From Chromatiaceae bacterium (GTDB lineage: Bacteria; Pseudomonadota; Gammaproteobacteria; Chromatiales; Chromatiaceae), in the NCBI GenBank assembly GCA_013426805.1, contig JACDZG010000033.1, positions 1-60,520 on the forward strand: 60,520 nt of DNA, given 5' to 3'. A model generated the notes under the pieces. It had not been told where the DNA came from. It did not search any database and saw only the letters and a list, made by a program, of their open reading frames with translations. Numbering within the stretch: position 1 is the first letter of the stretch; every line of letters starts with the position of its first letter. Shown one piece after another: positions 39,976-53,878 of the stretch. Made by a program: the position numbers and the translations under genes.

Positions 39976-41008
39976 TAAAAAGGGCAAGTTCGCGCAGACA
40001 ACGCTGCATCTGATCGGGGCCGCCGGCGAGGCCGATCTCGATCCCCGGCAGGCGCATCCCAAACCTCAGGTTCGCCGCGTCAGCATCCAGCACTTGTCTC
40101 GTCAGTAGCCGAATACGCTCTTCCGGATCGGGCGTGCGCAGCGCTGTCCAGTCGATCCAAACCTCGACTCCATCATCTCCGCCGAATTGCTTGACCACCA
40201 GACCGCGCTCGCGAGCAAACGCCTTCCAATCCAGATGTCGAGTCGAATCGCCGCGGCGATACTCGCGGTTGCCGATGTAGTCATCCGCGCCGTCACCGGT
40301 TCGCGCAGCCGGTCGGTGCGTATCACCGCTGTTCGTAACAGGTGGCGGTGCCGCGACCGCCGGTCGAGGATAAACCAGAACGCTCGCCTGTCCGCGCGCG
40401 TAGCACCAGGCACGAAACAGGTGCATCGGGTGTCGGGTCTCGATCTCAATATCCTTCAGCCACAGCAAACCTCGTCGGCTCGTTGGTTGCGCGAAGGAGA
40501 TGCCCCGTTGGTCGTGCGCATCAAGATAGACAGGGGTGCTTGCATCCAGACCTCCGCTCAAGCGCAGATCGTAGCGTGATCCTGCCCGTTCATTGCTCAA
40601 GGTGACCTCAAACAGGGCTGCGTCGCCATCAAACACCGCGGGACCAGAGCGCATTGAAATGGCCAATCCAAGCAGGTTGTACCAGCAATGGTGCATCGCT
40701 ACCAACCCGACCGACGCCATGAAGAACGCAAACAGTAAACCGATATTATTCTGATAATTCAGTGAACCCAGCAGCATGACGATAACGGTCGTGCCATAGA
40801 GCATTCCAATGCGTGTCGGCAGAATATAGATCTGCTTTGCCGCAATGCGGGCAACCCCATCCTTGTCCATCGGTGCTCTGCGCATAAGGCCCTGGAACAT
40901 TCGCTTCACGGCAGATCGCAGCGACGCGCCATTAAGCCCTGCCCTGGAGTCCTTGCCGGCGTTGCTGCCTGCAAGCGGAAACCGATGCATCCGGCGTTTC
41001 AAGGTCAC
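39944..41008 (-). CDS. DUF58 domain-containing protein
   Basis: A 354-residue protein. Two membrane helices (LYGTTVIVMLLGSL and IGLLFAFFMASVGLVAM) near residues 68-106 are followed by a beta-rich section and the DUF58 core YRRGDSTRHLDWKAFARERGLVVKQF, which resembles the front of a von Willebrand A domain. DUF58 proteins accompany MoxR ATPases; a chaperone or assembly role is inferred. Its start overlaps the moxR stop by four bases and its end overlaps tgpA. Confidence 0.88.
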   Translation of the reverse strand: MTLKRRMHRFPLAGSNAGKDSRAGLNGASLRSAVKRMFQGLMRRAPMDKDGVARIAAKQIYILPTRIGMLYGTTVIVMLLGSLNYQNNIGLLFAFFMASVGLVAMHHCWYNLLGLAISMRSGPAVFDGDAALFEVTLSNERAGSRYDLRLSGGLDASTPVYLDAHDQRGISFAQPTSRRGLLWLKDIEIETRHPMHLFRAWCYARGQASVLVYPRPAVAAPPPVTNSGDTHRPAARTGDGADDYIGNREYRRGDSTRHLDWKAFARERGLVVKQFGGDDGVEVWIDWTALRTPDPEERIRLLTRQVLDADAANLRFGMRLPGIEIGLAGGPDQMQRCLRELALFNDGQTEPAPH

Positions 41009-41946
41009 GGCACCGCAACTGCCGTCAGGATCAAGGTTGACACCTCGTCATGGTCGAGCCGCCCGGTTCCATCATTGCCGATCAAGCGATGAATGACGCA
41101 GGCCGGCAGCACCGCCTGAATATCCTCCGGGATCAGGAAATGACGCCCGTCGAGGAGCGCCCATGCCTTAGCCGCGCGCAACAGCCCAACCCCGGCCCGC
41201 GGCGAGAGACCGTGGACAAACCGCTCGCAACGGCGGCTGAACCCTAGGATTCCGTGACAATAGTCGATCAGCGGTGCGGCCACATGCACGCGACCAACCG
41301 CGGTTTGCAGGGCAGCGATCTCGGTCGCGGACAGCACCGCTGACTGCCGCAGCACCATGGCCCGGCGATCCTCCCCGGCCAGCAACTCCTTTTCTTGTGC
41401 TGTGGCCGGATAACCCAGCCGGATGCGCATCAGGAAACGATCAAGCTGGGACTCCGGAAGTGGAAAGGTGCCGACCTGGTAGGAAGGGTTCTGTGTCGCG
41501 ATCACAAAAAAGGGCGCGGGTAGGAGTCTGGTCTCGCCGTCGACCGTCACCTGCCGCTCCTCCATGGCCTCCAACAGCGCGCTCTGCGCCTTCGGCGTCG
41601 CACGGTTGATCTCATCGGCAAGCACCAACTGCGCAAATACCGGACCAGGGTGAAAACGAAAAGACTCGGTCCCGCGCTCGTAGACGGACACTCCGACCAC
41701 GTCAGCCGGCAGTAGATCGCTGGTGAATTGGATACGCGAATACTGCAGCCCGAGCAAACGTGCCAGCAGATGGGCCAGTGTGGTCTTGCCGACTCCCGGC
41801 AAATCTTCGATCAGGAGGTGGCCCCCCGCCAGGAGGCAGGTCACCGCTAAACGGATCTCGCGCTCTTTGCCCAGGATAACGGTGCCCGCCGTATCGAGGA
41901 GGGTTTCGATCAGCTTAATCTGCGGATGCGGGGTCGATTGCGGCAT
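41005..41946 (-). CDS. MoxR-family AAA+ ATPase
   Basis: A 313-residue protein with AAA_3 features: Walker A in [35 protein letters not shown], Walker B in [28 protein letters not shown], and sensor 1 in [10 protein letters not shown]-terminal helical lid ([21 protein letters not shown]). It probably acts as a metal-cofactor or complex-assembly chaperone with the DUF58 and TgpA proteins. First gene of that operon; divergent from mnmG with 140 bases between. Confidence 0.93.
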   Translation of the reverse strand: MPQSTPHPQIKLIETLLDTAGTVILGKEREIRLAVTCLLAGGHLLIEDLPGVGKTTLAHLLARLLGLQYSRIQFTSDLLPADVVGVSVYERGTESFRFHPGPVFAQLVLADEINRATPKAQSALLEAMEERQVTVDGETRLLPAPFFVIATQNPSYQVGTFPLPESQLDRFLMRIRLGYPATAQEKELLAGEDRRAMVLRQSAVLSATEIAALQTAVGRVHVAAPLIDYCHGILGFSRRCERFVHGLSPRAGVGLLRAAKAWALLDGRHFLIPEDIQAVLPACVIHRLIGNDGTGRLDHDEVSTLILTAVAVP

Positions 41947-42086
41947 GGGGTCTCTGTGCGTGTCATTGTTGGCCGGGGCGTGGTCGGTGGCTGCCGGTGG
42001 CCGGGATGCCTCCGAAAACCGCCGCCATTCCAGCGTCTTGTAGCGGTCGACTTAGAGTAAACTGCCACCTTCGCGGAACTGAAGCG

Positions 42087-43985
42087 ATGATTTTTACCAT
42101 GTTTGCGACCGATCACTATGACGTCATCGTCATTGGCGGAGGACACGCCGGCACCGAGGCGGCCCTGGCCTGCGCGCGTTTGGGTGTACGCACCCTCCTG
42201 CTCACCCATAGCACCGACACCATCGGCAGTATGAGCTGCAACCCGGCCATCGGCGGCATTGGAAAAGGTCATCTGGTGAAAGAGATCGACGCGCTCGGCG
42301 GCCTCATGGCCCAGGCTGCGGACCGTGCCGGTATCCAGTTCCGCATCCTCAACGCCAGCAAGGGACCAGCCGTACGGGCCACCCGTGCACAGGCGGATCG
42401 TGCACTGTACAAAGCAGCCGTCCGCAGCGCCGTTGAGGGACAGCCAAACCTCTCGATCTTCCAGCAGGCTGCTGACGATCTGCTGTTGGAGGACCATGGG
42501 GGCAAGAGTCGCGTCCAGGGTGTTCGCTCCCAGATGGGACTCAACTTCCTGGCGCGCGCCGTCGTCCTGACCGCCGGGACTTTTCTGGCCGGCCGCATCC
42601 ATGTCGGTCTTGCCAATTATGAGGGCGGCCGTGCTGGCGATCCACCGGCCAATGCCCTTGCCCGTCGCCTGCGCGAACTGCCGTTCCGGGTCGCGCGGCT
42701 CAAGACCGGGACGCCGCCACGCATCGATGGCCGCACCATCGATTATCGGCAACTCAAGGAACAGCCCGGCGATCAGCCGACTCCGGTGTTCTCCTTCATG
42801 GGCAGTGTGGCCGATCACCCGCGCCAGGTGAGTTGTTTCATCGCCCACACCAACGCGCGCACCCATGACGTGATCCGCTCCGGGCTGTCGCGTTCGCCAC
42901 TGTTCACCGGTCTGATCGAAGGGATCGGCCCACGTTACTGTCCCTCCATCGAAGACAAGATCGTGCGCTTTGCCGACAAAGCGAGTCACCAGATCTTCGT
43001 TGAGCCGGAAGGCCTCTCCACCCATGAAGTTTATCCCAACGGGATCTCCACCAGCCTGCCCTACGACATTCAGCAGGCCCTGGTCCGATCCCTGCTCGGC
43101 TTCGAGCATGCCCACATCACCCGTCCGGGCTACGCCATCGAGTACGATTTTTTCGACCCGCGCGACCTCGCCGCGACCCTTGAGACCCAGCCGGTCGAGA
43201 ACCTCTATTGTGCCGGTCAGATCAACGGTACCACCGGCTATGAAGAGGCGGCGGCCCAAGGGCTCCTGGCCGGAGCCAACGCCGCCCTGCGGGTGCTCGG
43301 CCGCGACCCCTGGTACCCGCGTCGGGATCAGGCCTACCTCGGTGTCCTGGTCGATGATCTGATCACACGGGGCACCACTGAGCCCTACCGGATGTTCACC
43401 AGCCGGGCCGAGTACCGCCTGTTGCTGCGGGAAGATAACGCCGATCAGCGGCTGACCGAGATCGGGTACGGTCTAGGCTTGGTCACCGAGGCGCAATGGC
43501 GGGCGTTCGATCGCAAGCGCGAGGCCATCGCCCGCGAACAGCAGCGGCTGCGTGACACCTGGGTCCGGCCTGATACCGTTCCGCTGGCCGATCAAGTTGC
43601 CGTTCTTGGCGAGCCCCTGCGGCGCGAGATCCGCGCGCTCGACCTCATGGCCCGGCCACAGGTGGACTATCGCGGCATCGTCCGTTTGACCGGCGAGCCG
43701 CCGCTGCCCATCGACCCGGTGGTTGCCGAACAGATCGAGATCCGCTGTCACTACGACGGCTACATCGTGCGCCAGCAAGCGGAGATCGACCGCTCCCGTG
43801 ATCAGGAATCCAAGTCGCTCCCGGCAAACTTCGACTTCGCCGGAGTCCGCGGTCTCTCCACCGAGGTCCGCGAAAAACTCACTCGTGTGCGTCCGGCCAC
43901 CCTCGGCCAGGCGGCCCGGATTCCTGGGGTTACGCCCGCCGCGGTGTCACTGTTGTTGATTCACCTGAAGCGGCACAGCGCGTGA
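42087..43985 (+). CDS. mnmG: tRNA uridine-5-carboxymethylaminomethyl modification enzyme MnmG (GidA)
   Basis: A 632-residue FAD protein. It has a dinucleotide fold [21 protein letters not shown] and conserved [35 protein letters not shown] and [16 protein letters not shown] 42087 is used; ATG 42099 is also possible. A much longer open frame upstream is not supported. It forms the wobble-uridine modification complex with MnmE. It is followed by rsmG with a four-base overlap. Confidence 0.97.
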   Translation: MIFTMFATDHYDVIVIGGGHAGTEAALACARLGVRTLLLTHSTDTIGSMSCNPAIGGIGKGHLVKEIDALGGLMAQAADRAGIQFRILNASKGPAVRATRAQADRALYKAAVRSAVEGQPNLSIFQQAADDLLLEDHGGKSRVQGVRSQMGLNFLARAVVLTAGTFLAGRIHVGLANYEGGRAGDPPANALARRLRELPFRVARLKTGTPPRIDGRTIDYRQLKEQPGDQPTPVFSFMGSVADHPRQVSCFIAHTNARTHDVIRSGLSRSPLFTGLIEGIGPRYCPSIEDKIVRFADKASHQIFVEPEGLSTHEVYPNGISTSLPYDIQQALVRSLLGFEHAHITRPGYAIEYDFFDPRDLAATLETQPVENLYCAGQINGTTGYEEAAAQGLLAGANAALRVLGRDPWYPRRDQAYLGVLVDDLITRGTTEPYRMFTSRAEYRLLLREDNADQRLTEIGYGLGLVTEAQWRAFDRKREAIAREQQRLRDTWVRPDTVPLADQVAVLGEPLRREIRALDLMARPQVDYRGIVRLTGEPPLPIDPVVAEQIEIRCHYDGYIVRQQAEIDRSRDQESKSLPANFDFAGVRGLSTEVREKLTRVRPATLGQAARIPGVTPAAVSLLLIHLKRHSA

Positions 43986-44668
43986 ACCCGAATCCAGACT
44001 CTCCCGAGCCGAACACCGACCCGAACATGGTCGCCACCCGGTCCGTTTCATCGCCTTCGCGTCTTGCCGACGGCGCCGCCGCGCTTGGCATCGCGCTGAC
44101 CAGGAATCAGATCGAGAGGATGTTGGCGTTCCTCGAACTGCTGGCCCGTTGGAACCGCACCTACAACCTCACCGCGGTGCGCGATCCCGACGAGCAACTG
44201 TCGCGACATTTGCTCGACAGCCTCGCGATCCGCCCGTTCCTGTTCGGCGGCGCCGTCCTCGACCTCGGCACCGGTGCCGGACTACCTGGATTACCGCTGG
44301 CACTCTGTGACCCGGACCGCCGCTACTCCCTCCTCGACAGCAGCGGCAAGAAGATCCGTTTCGTGCGCCACGCGGTCATGGAGTTTGGCCTTACCCAGGT
44401 CGAGGCCGTGCACAGCCGCATCGAGTCATACCGGCCGGGGCGAAAATTCAGTACCATAGTCACCAGGGCCGTCGCGGAGATCGCCGCGATCCACTTGCTG
44501 GCGGCCCCCCTGCTCGATCGTCCGGGGCGCTTGTTGATCATGAAGGGTCGCTATCCGCACGACGAGCTCCGCAACCCGGCGCTCAGCCACCTTGACTTGG
44601 CCGTGCACCCCCTGTGCGTGCCGTTCCTTGAAGGCGACCGCCACCTCATCGAGATCCGCTGTGAGTGA
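43982..44668 (+). CDS. rsmG: 16S rRNA (guanine-N7)-methyltransferase RsmG (GidB)
   Basis: A 228-residue protein with a GTG start overlapping the mnmG stop; an internal ATG at 44027 is an alternative, and the first about 28 residues are not conserved. It has the GidB core [31 protein letters not shown] and the SAM-binding [17 protein letters not shown]. It methylates G527 of 16S rRNA. parA begins seven bases later. Confidence 0.95.
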   Translation: MNPNPDSPEPNTDPNMVATRSVSSPSRLADGAAALGIALTRNQIERMLAFLELLARWNRTYNLTAVRDPDEQLSRHLLDSLAIRPFLFGGAVLDLGTGAGLPGLPLALCDPDRRYSLLDSSGKKIRFVRHAVMEFGLTQVEAVHSRIESYRPGRKFSTIVTRAVAEIAAIHLLAAPLLDRPGRLLIMKGRYPHDELRNPALSHLDLAVHPLCVPFLEGDRHLIEIRCE

Positions 44669-44675
44669 TCCTGCC

Positions 44676-45464
44676 ATGGTCCGTATTATCGCCGTTGCCA
44701 ATCAGAAAGGCGGGGTCGGCAAAACCACCACTGCCGTCAACTTGGCCGCCGCCCTGGCGTCCATGAAGCGGCGTGTTCTGCTGGTCGACATGGACCCGCA
44801 GGGCAACGCCACCATGGGATGCGGGGTCGACAAACATAACATCGAACACTCGAGTTGCGACCTCTTGCTGTCCGACATCCCATTCGCGGCTTGTGTGCAA
44901 CGGGTCGCCGAACCGGCCCCCGGCTTCGACCTGTTGCCGTCCAATGCCGACCTGACTGCTGCCGAGGTCGGACTCATCGGTTCTGCCGATCGGGAGCGGC
45001 GCCTCGCCAAGATCCTGGCGAGCGTCGTCGAGGCCTATGAGCTGATCATCATCGACTGTCCGCCGTCGCTCAACATGCTGACACTCAATGCGCTGGTTGC
45101 CGCTCACGGCGTGCTGATCCCGATCCAGTGCGAGTATTACGCCCTGGAGGGACTCTCGGCCCTGATCGACACCATCGCCCAGGTCCGTGAAAGCCGCAAC
45201 AGCGGGCTCCAGATCGAGGGCATCCTGCGCACCATGCACGATCCGCGTAACAACCTAGCCAATCAAGTCTCGACCCAGCTCGTCACGCACTTCACTGACC
45301 AAGTCTACCGGACCATCATCCCGCGCAACGTCCGCCTGGCGGAGGCCCCGAGTCACGGCCTGTCGGTGCTACTCTACGACCCCGTCTCGAAAGGCGCCGT
45401 CTCTTACCTGGCCCTGGCGAGCGAAGTGCTGCGCCGCAACCACAAACGTCAATATGTCTCCTGA
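44676..45464 (+). CDS. parA: Chromosome-partitioning ATPase ParA (Soj)
   Basis: A 262-residue protein. It starts [27 protein letters not shown] with the deviant Walker A lysine, then [17 protein letters not shown] and [17 protein letters not shown]. This is the chromosomal type with a short N terminus. It binds DNA as an ATP dimer and moves ParB-parS complexes. It lies 12 bases upstream of parB; the parS sites are near dnaN. Confidence 0.98.
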   Translation: MVRIIAVANQKGGVGKTTTAVNLAAALASMKRRVLLVDMDPQGNATMGCGVDKHNIEHSSCDLLLSDIPFAACVQRVAEPAPGFDLLPSNADLTAAEVGLIGSADRERRLAKILASVVEAYELIIIDCPPSLNMLTLNALVAAHGVLIPIQCEYYALEGLSALIDTIAQVRESRNSGLQIEGILRTMHDPRNNLANQVSTQLVTHFTDQVYRTIIPRNVRLAEAPSHGLSVLLYDPVSKGAVSYLALASEVLRRNHKRQYVS

Positions 45465-45476
45465 GGCGCCCGACTG

Positions 45477-46418
45477 ATGGACCCCGTGGAAGAAGCCGGC
45501 AACTCGCCGCAAAAAAAGCGTGGCCTTGGTCGCGGTCTTGACGCCCTGCTCGGCGCCACCCGTCTGCCCCCGGTGGCTGTCGCGCCGCTGAGCACCGAGC
45601 AGCCACCGTCCGTCGACCCCACCCCCTCGCCTGGCGAGCGCATCACCCGGCTGCCCCTTGAACAGATCCAGCGCGGGCGGTATCAGCCGCGCCGTGACTT
45701 CGATCCGGATGCGTTGCGCGAGTTAGCCGACTCGATCGCCGCCCAGGGTGTTATACAGCCTGTGGTCGTGCGGCCGATCGGCGAGGACCGCTACGAACTC
45801 GTCGCCGGCGAGCGCCGCTGGCGAGCCTCCCAGCAGGCCGGGCTCGTCGACATTCCGGCCGTCATCCGTGAGTGTGATGAACTCGCCGCGGTGGCCATCG
45901 GACTGATCGAGAACATTCAGCGTTCCGACCTCAACCCATTAGAAGAAGCCGGTGCCCTTGAGCGTTTGCTGACCGAGTTCCAGCTCACCCACCAGCAAAT
46001 CGCCGAGGCCGTGGGCAAGTCCCGCACGACAGTGACTAACCTGCTGCGGCTCTTGGAGTTGAACCCCGACGTCAAGACCCTGGTCGACCATTCCCAGATC
46101 GAAATGGGCCACGCTCGCGCCTTGCTCGGTCTCAAAGGCCCGGTGCAAAGCACTACCGCCCGGCAAGTCGTTGCCGGCGGTCTGTCAGTGCGGGAGACCG
46201 AGCGGCTGGTGCGCCGCCTGCAACAGGCCGACGAGGCCCCGCCCGAGCAGGTCGCCAAGCCGGTCCTCGACCCCAATGTCCGCCGCCTCCAGGACGATCT
46301 GGCCGACCGCCTTGGGGCGCGGGTGCAGATCCAGCAGGGCGCGCGCGGCACCGGAAAGCTGGTCATCGCCTACAACAGCCTGGAAGAACTGGACGGAATA
46401 CTGGAACACATTCAGTGA
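45477..46418 (+). CDS. parB: Chromosome-partitioning protein ParB (Spo0J)
   Basis: A 313-residue protein. An N-terminal ParA-contact motif (KKRGLGRGLDALLG), the CTP-binding boxes (GRYQPRRDF; ELVAGERRWRASQQAG; ENIQRSDLNPLEEA), the helix-turn-helix (LTHQQIAEAVGKSRTTVTNLLRLL) and a C-terminal dimer domain. It loads onto parS and spreads as a CTP-gated clamp. The parS palindromes at 31.1 kb are its likely sites. Confidence 0.98.
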   Translation: MDPVEEAGNSPQKKRGLGRGLDALLGATRLPPVAVAPLSTEQPPSVDPTPSPGERITRLPLEQIQRGRYQPRRDFDPDALRELADSIAAQGVIQPVVVRPIGEDRYELVAGERRWRASQQAGLVDIPAVIRECDELAAVAIGLIENIQRSDLNPLEEAGALERLLTEFQLTHQQIAEAVGKSRTTVTNLLRLLELNPDVKTLVDHSQIEMGHARALLGLKGPVQSTTARQVVAGGLSVRETERLVRRLQQADEAPPEQVAKPVLDPNVRRLQDDLADRLGARVQIQQGARGTGKLVIAYNSLEELDGILEHIQ

Positions 46419-46492
46419 AAACCATCGGGGCTATCGGTATTCTGCAATGATTAGAATCCGCTGGATCCATGGAACCAGCGGACTCTCGTGCG

Positions 46493-46521
46493 TTGACCCG
46501 CAATTTTCGACCCCGTATACT
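46493..46521 (+). promoter_or_regulatory. Sigma70 promoter of the atp operon
   Basis: TTGACC (46493-46498), a 17-base spacer, then TATACT (46516-46521), placed about 45 bases before atpI in the 147-base parB-atpI gap. Confidence 0.75.
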
Positions 46522-46565
46522 GCGCGTTCGGCAGGGATCAGTCCTCGCAGCATGTTCCGAATCCG

Positions 46566-46970
46566 ATGCAACAGGCAGATGCCCGGGTGGCTAAAAAGAC
46601 CTTGCAGGTTCAAGCCGTTCTTGGTTTGAGCGCATTGCTGATCGCTCTACCTTTCGGGTGGCATACGGCAATGTCGGTCATGATCGGAGTTGGCTCCTGT
46701 CTGTTCGCCAACAGCCTCTTCGCGGTCTTGGTCTTCCGGGGCTACCGCGCCCAGGAACCAGGTTGGCTGTTGCTGAACATTTACGGCGCTGAGGTAGCGA
46801 AGCTCGTAGTTTTAATCGGTCTCTTCGGCGTGGCATTCGCGACGCTCGATGGCCTGAACGTTCCGGCACTGTTGGTTGCTTACCTGGTCATTCAGGTCGC
46901 TTCCACCTTGATTGCGGCCCAACTGAGCGCCCGTGCGGCGCCCCGGTCGGGCACCCAAGACACGCACTGA
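46566..46970 (+). CDS. atpI: ATP synthase subunit I
   Basis: A 134-residue protein with four membrane helices (ALLIALPFGW; VMIGVGSCLFANSLFAVLVF; VAKLVVLIGLFGVAFA; ALLVAYLVIQVASTLIAAQL), the AtpI layout. AtpI is a non-essential helper of c-ring assembly. It heads atpIBEFHAGDC and lies ten bases before atpB. Confidence 0.9.
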   Translation: MQQADARVAKKTLQVQAVLGLSALLIALPFGWHTAMSVMIGVGSCLFANSLFAVLVFRGYRAQEPGWLLLNIYGAEVAKLVVLIGLFGVAFATLDGLNVPALLVAYLVIQVASTLIAAQLSARAAPRSGTQDTH

Positions 46971-46977
46971 GAGATGA

Positions 46978-48153
<1,176 letters not shown>

Positions 48154-48190
48154 CATAAGAATCGGACGCGCCTGACCGGAAGGAACTTCA

Positions 48191-48216
48191 GAGGCACCCC
48201 AAGGCACCCCGAGGCA
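48191..48216 (+). repeat. 10-base tandem repeat before atpF
   Basis: The unit (G/A)AGGCACCCC occurs twice (48191-48210), followed by a third partial copy GAGGCA (48211-48216). The partial copy supplies a GAGG ribosome-binding core six to ten bases before the GTG of atpF. Confidence 0.6.
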
Positions 48217-48221
48217 TACAA

Positions 48222-48692
48222 GTGAACTTCAACCTGACACTCATCGGCCAGATGATCTCCTTCGGGGTCTTCGTCTGGTTCACTATGACCTATGTCTGGA
48301 CGCCTATCGTCAAGGCGCTCAGCGACCGTAAGGCAAAGATCGCCGAAGGTCTCGCCGCCGCCGAACGCGGGCACCAGGAGAAGAGTCTCGGCGAGCAGCG
48401 CGCTCAGGAGGTCCTGAACACTGCGAAGGCCCAAGCCACCGAGATCCTCAGCCAGGCCCAGAAGCGCGCCGGAGAGATCGTCGAAGAATCCAAGGTAGAC
48501 GCTCGCTCCGAAGGTCAGCGGCTGATCGCCGCCGCCCAGGCGGAGATCGAACGCGAGACCAATCGCGCCCGCGAAGAGCTGCGCGAAAAGGTCGCGACCC
48601 TGGCCTTAGCCGCTGCCGAAAAGATCCTGAAGAAAGAAATCGACGTGCGCGCTCATCAGTCGCTCGTCGACGACTTCGCCAGACAGATCTAA
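48222..48692 (+). CDS. atpF: ATP synthase F0 subunit b
   Basis: A 156-residue protein with a GTG start, as in E. coli, MNFNLTLIGQMISFGVFVWFTMTYVW, giving one N-terminal membrane helix, followed by a long charged helix (to about 150) that forms the dimeric stator stalk. It has the same length as E. coli AtpF. It is preceded by a small tandem repeat. Confidence 0.97.
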   Translation: MNFNLTLIGQMISFGVFVWFTMTYVWTPIVKALSDRKAKIAEGLAAAERGHQEKSLGEQRAQEVLNTAKAQATEILSQAQKRAGEIVEESKVDARSEGQRLIAAAQAEIERETNRAREELREKVATLALAAAEKILKKEIDVRAHQSLVDDFARQI

Positions 48693-48701
48693 AGGACCAC
48701 C

Positions 48702-49241
48702 ATGGCCGGAGAAATCACTACCATTGCGCGGCCCTATGCGGAGGCGGTCTTCAAGCGTGCGCAGGAACTCGGCACCGTGGACCAATGGTCCGCGAGCCTG
48801 AATGCGCTTGCCGAAATCGCGGCCGACCCCCTCATGGCCGCCCAGATCGCCAATCCCAATTGCCCGCGTGAACGTCTCCGTGACCTGATCATCCAGCTCG
48901 GCGGCGAATCCATGTCGGCTGAACTCGGCAACCTGGTCAGACTGTTGGCAGAGAACGCCCGTCTCGCCGCGCTGCCCGAGATCGCCCTGCTCTACGAGGA
49001 GCGGCGCGTGGCCGCACAGGGCGTTCGCCAGGTGCTGGTCCGCAGCGCTTTTCCGGTCGATGCCGACCAAGAGCAGGTGCTGGCCAAAGCCTTGGCGCGG
49101 CGACTCGGTGCCCAGGTGGAGCTGACGGTGGAACAAGACCCGGACCTGATCGGAGGCGTCGAGATTCATGCCGGCGACCTGGTGATCGACGACTCGGTCC
49201 GCGGCAAGCTCAGGCAGCTTTCCAACGCTTTGCAATTCTGA
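48702..49241 (+). CDS. atpH: ATP synthase F1 subunit delta
   Basis: A 179-residue protein with an N-terminal helical domain ([16 protein letters not shown]) and the C-terminal family signature [26 protein letters not shown]. It links F1 to the b-subunit stalk. It starts nine bases after atpF. Confidence 0.97.
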   Translation: MAGEITTIARPYAEAVFKRAQELGTVDQWSASLNALAEIAADPLMAAQIANPNCPRERLRDLIIQLGGESMSAELGNLVRLLAENARLAALPEIALLYEERRVAAQGVRQVLVRSAFPVDADQEQVLAKALARRLGAQVELTVEQDPDLIGGVEIHAGDLVIDDSVRGKLRQLSNALQF

Positions 49242-49284
49242 ACGGGCTTCCATTGAACAGGCCCATTGTGAACAGGACACGGTC

Positions 49285-50826
49285 ATGCAACTGAATCCTT
49301 CCGAGATCAGCGATCTCATCAAACAGAAGATCGAACAGTTCGAGCTGAAGACGGAGGCCCGTACCGAAGGCACCATCGTCAGCCTGACGGACGGTATCGT
49401 GCGCGTGCATGGCCTGTCCGACGCGCGCTATTACGAAATGCTGGAGTTTCCCGGCGATACCTTCGGGCTCGCCCTCAACCTCGAGCGCGACTCGGTTGGC
49501 GCTGTCGTATTGGGTCCTTACACCCATCTGACTGAAGGCGACTGGGTCCGTTGTACCGGTCGCGTACTTGAAGTCCCGGTTGGTCCCGGTCTGCTTGGCC
49601 GCGTGGTCGACGCACTGGGTAACCCGATCGACGGCAAGGGTCCGATCGACGCCGTCGGCACTTCGCCGATCGAAAAAGTGGCGCCCGGCGTCATCGCCCG
49701 TCAATCGGTCGACCAGCCGGTGCAGACCGGCATCAAAGCCATCGACACCATGGTCCCGATCGGCTGCGGCCAGCGCGAGTTGATCATCGGCGACCGCCAG
49801 ACCGGCAAGACCGCGGTCGCGGTCGACACCATCATCAACCAGAAAGGCACCGGCGTTAAGTGCATCTACGTTGCCGTGGGCCAGAAGAACTCGTCCATTG
49901 CCAACCTGGTGCGCAAGCTCGAAGAGTTCGGCGCGATGGATCACACCATCATCGTCGCTGCCGCCGCCGCTGACTCCGCCGCCATGCAGTTCATTGCGCC
50001 CTATGCCGGCTGCACCATGGGCGAGTATTTCCGTGATCTCGGCCAGGATGCGCTGATCATCTATGACGATTTGACCAAACAGGCCTGGGCCTATCGTCAA
50101 GTCTCCCTGCTGCTGCGTCGGCCGCCGGGCCGCGAGGCGTACCCCGGCGACGTCTTCTATCTCCATTCCCGTCTGCTGGAGCGTGCCGCGCGCGTCAACG
50201 CGCATTATGTCGAAGAGATCACCGGCGGTGCGGTGAAAGGCCAGACCGGCTCCTTGACGGCCCTGCCGATCATCGAGACCCAGGCCGGTGACGTGTCGGC
50301 CTTCGTACCGACCAACGTCATCTCCATCACGGACGGCCAGATCTTCCTTGAGACCGACCTGTTCAATGCCGGTATCCGCCCGGCCATCAACGCGGGCTTG
50401 TCGGTCTCCCGTGTCGGCGGCGCCGCTCAGACCAAGATCATCAAGAAACTCGGCGGCGGTATCCGTCTGGCACTGGCTCAGTACCGTGAGTTGGCGGCCT
50501 TCTCGCAGTTCGCCTCCGATCTGGACGAGGCGACCCGCAAGCAGTTGCAACGCGGCGAGCGCGTTACCGAACTGATGAAGCAGGTGCAATACTCACCGAT
50601 GAGTGTGGCCCAGATGGCCATGTCGCTCTTCGCGGCCAATGAAGGCTATCTGGACGACGTGGACGTCAAGAAAGTCGTGGACTTCGAGCACGCACTTCAG
50701 TCCTACATGAAGTCGGCCCAAGGGGCCCTGCTCGAGCGCATCAACACCACCGGTGATTTCAACGACGAGATCCAGGCGGCGATGCACGCGGCGATCAAGG
50801 AATTCAAGGCCAACAACACCTGGTAA
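49285..50826 (+). CDS. atpA: ATP synthase F1 subunit alpha
   Basis: A 513-residue protein of standard length, with the P loop GDRQTGKTA near residue 170, the regulatory-site [28 protein letters not shown], and the catalytic-interface arginine in [14 protein letters not shown]. It alternates with beta in the F1 hexamer. Confidence 0.99.
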   Translation: MQLNPSEISDLIKQKIEQFELKTEARTEGTIVSLTDGIVRVHGLSDARYYEMLEFPGDTFGLALNLERDSVGAVVLGPYTHLTEGDWVRCTGRVLEVPVGPGLLGRVVDALGNPIDGKGPIDAVGTSPIEKVAPGVIARQSVDQPVQTGIKAIDTMVPIGCGQRELIIGDRQTGKTAVAVDTIINQKGTGVKCIYVAVGQKNSSIANLVRKLEEFGAMDHTIIVAAAAADSAAMQFIAPYAGCTMGEYFRDLGQDALIIYDDLTKQAWAYRQVSLLLRRPPGREAYPGDVFYLHSRLLERAARVNAHYVEEITGGAVKGQTGSLTALPIIETQAGDVSAFVPTNVISITDGQIFLETDLFNAGIRPAINAGLSVSRVGGAAQTKIIKKLGGGIRLALAQYRELAAFSQFASDLDEATRKQLQRGERVTELMKQVQYSPMSVAQMAMSLFAANEGYLDDVDVKKVVDFEHALQSYMKSAQGALLERINTTGDFNDEIQAAMHAAIKEFKANNTW

Positions 50827-50964
50827 TGAGACGCCAGCCTCACACGGCCGTCCGCCAGCCGGAGGTGGTCGCGCGAGGCTTCCGCGTTTCATCATTGCGA
50901 TTCACCCTGCCGTCTCCGCCGTCCAAACCGGCGGCCGACGGCTGGAAGCTGGGAGCTTGAGCAA

Positions 50965-51828
50965 ATGGCCGGCGCCAAAGAAGTCCGAACCAAGATCGCG
51001 AGCATCAAAAGCACGCAGAAGATCACCAAAGCCATGCAAATGGTCGCGGCGTCCAAGATGCGCCGTGCCCAGGAGCGGATGGCCGCGTCCAAGCCCTATG
51101 CGCAGAAGATGCTCGAGGTGATCAGCCACCTGGCCCGCGCGACGCCCGAGTATCGCCACTCGTTCATGGCCGTCGAACGCAGCCGCAAGCGGGTCGGTTA
51201 TATCGTCGTCTCGTCCGATCGCGGGCTGTGCGGCGGTCTCAACAGCAATCTGTTCCGGCGACTGATTGCCGAAATCAAGGAGCAGCGTGCACTCGGGGTC
51301 GATCCCGCATTCTGCACCATCGGCACCAAGGCATTGGGATTCTTCAAACGCTTCGGCGGCAGCGTGCTGGCCCAGGCCACTCACCTCGGCGACAAACCGC
51401 ACGTCGAGGAGCTGATCGGCACGGTCAGAGTGATGCTGGACGCCTTCGAAGAGAAGAAGATCGATGCGATCTACATCGCCAGCAACGAGTTCGTGAACAC
51501 CATGACGCAGAAGCCGGTGATTCGCCAACTGGTGCCGCTGGTGCCGGGCGAGCGACAGTCCATGCCGCTGCACTGGGACTATATCTACGAGCCCGATGCG
51601 CATACCGTGCTCGATTCGCTGCTGACGCGCTATATCGAGTCGCTGGTCTATCAGGCGGTGGTCGAGAACGGTGCCTGTGAGCAGGCCGCGCGCATGGTCG
51701 CGATGAAGTCCGCCTCCGACAACGCCGGCAACCTGATCAGCGAGTTGCAGCTCGTCTACAACAAGGCGCGTCAGGCCGCGATTACCCAAGAGATCTCCGA
51801 GATCGTGAGCGGCGCGGCGGCTGTTTAG
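50965..51828 (+). CDS. atpG: ATP synthase F1 subunit gamma
   Basis: A 287-residue protein. Its N-terminal [27 protein letters not shown] and C-terminal [31 protein letters not shown] form the coiled-coil rotor shaft. The middle Rossmann-like part has [15 protein letters not shown]. It follows atpA after 138 bases with no gene between. Confidence 0.98.
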   Translation: MAGAKEVRTKIASIKSTQKITKAMQMVAASKMRRAQERMAASKPYAQKMLEVISHLARATPEYRHSFMAVERSRKRVGYIVVSSDRGLCGGLNSNLFRRLIAEIKEQRALGVDPAFCTIGTKALGFFKRFGGSVLAQATHLGDKPHVEELIGTVRVMLDAFEEKKIDAIYIASNEFVNTMTQKPVIRQLVPLVPGERQSMPLHWDYIYEPDAHTVLDSLLTRYIESLVYQAVVENGACEQAARMVAMKSASDNAGNLISELQLVYNKARQAAITQEISEIVSGAAAV

Positions 51829-53304
<1,476 letters not shown>

Positions 53305-53318
53305 GGGGAGATATACCC

Positions 53319-53741
53319 ATGGCAACGATCCAAGTCGACATCGTCAGCGCCGAGGGGGCCATCCACTCCGGAATCGCCTCCATGGTCTACGCCTCTGCCG
53401 AGTTGGGAGAGGTCGGGATCGCGCCCCGCCACACGGCCTTCATCAGTCGGCTGCGTCCCGGTGACGTGCGGGTGGAGAATGAAGCGGGCGAGCAAGAGCA
53501 TTTCTACGTGTCCGGCGGCATGCTGGAAGTCCAGCCCATGGCCGTGACCGTTCTGGCCGACACCGCGATTCGCGCCCATGACCTCGACGAGGCGGCCGCC
53601 TTGGAGGCCAAGCGCCGTGCTGAAGACGCACTCGCCGGTCAAACGGCCGAGTTCGAGTACGCCAAGGCGCAATCCGAACTGGCCGAGGCGATCGCGCAAT
53701 TGCGCGCCATTGAGAAGATGCGCAAGATGCGACGCGGCTAA
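53319..53741 (+). CDS. atpC: ATP synthase F1 subunit epsilon
   Basis: A 140-residue protein: the N-terminal beta-sandwich ([18 protein letters not shown]) and the two-helix C-terminal hairpin ([14 protein letters not shown]...) that can insert into F1 to inhibit ATP hydrolysis. It is the last gene of the operon and is followed by a terminator. Confidence 0.97.
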   Translation: MATIQVDIVSAEGAIHSGIASMVYASAELGEVGIAPRHTAFISRLRPGDVRVENEAGEQEHFYVSGGMLEVQPMAVTVLADTAIRAHDLDEAAALEAKRRAEDALAGQTAEFEYAKAQSELAEAIAQLRAIEKMRKMRRG

Positions 53742-53783
53742 GCGGATGGGGGTGGCTGCGGCTCGCGTGCCGTCCTTCCGGGC

Positions 53784-53816
53784 AACGCCCCCGTCGCCAC
53801 GCGCCGGGGGCGTTTT
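53784..53816 (+). terminator. Rho-independent terminator of the atp operon
   Basis: Stem AACGCCCCCG / CGGGGGCGTT with an 11-base loop, ending in TTTT, 43 bases after the atpC stop. Confidence 0.85.
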
Positions 53817-53878
53817 ACTATGGTTCGGAATCATGGTTAAACGCCTTGCGGCACCCGCGTCCGCAATAGGAGTGAGCT

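Noticed and set aside
41910..43259. A 449-codon minus-strand frame
   Set aside because: Lies opposite mnmG, which has unmistakable family motifs; composition-driven shadow.
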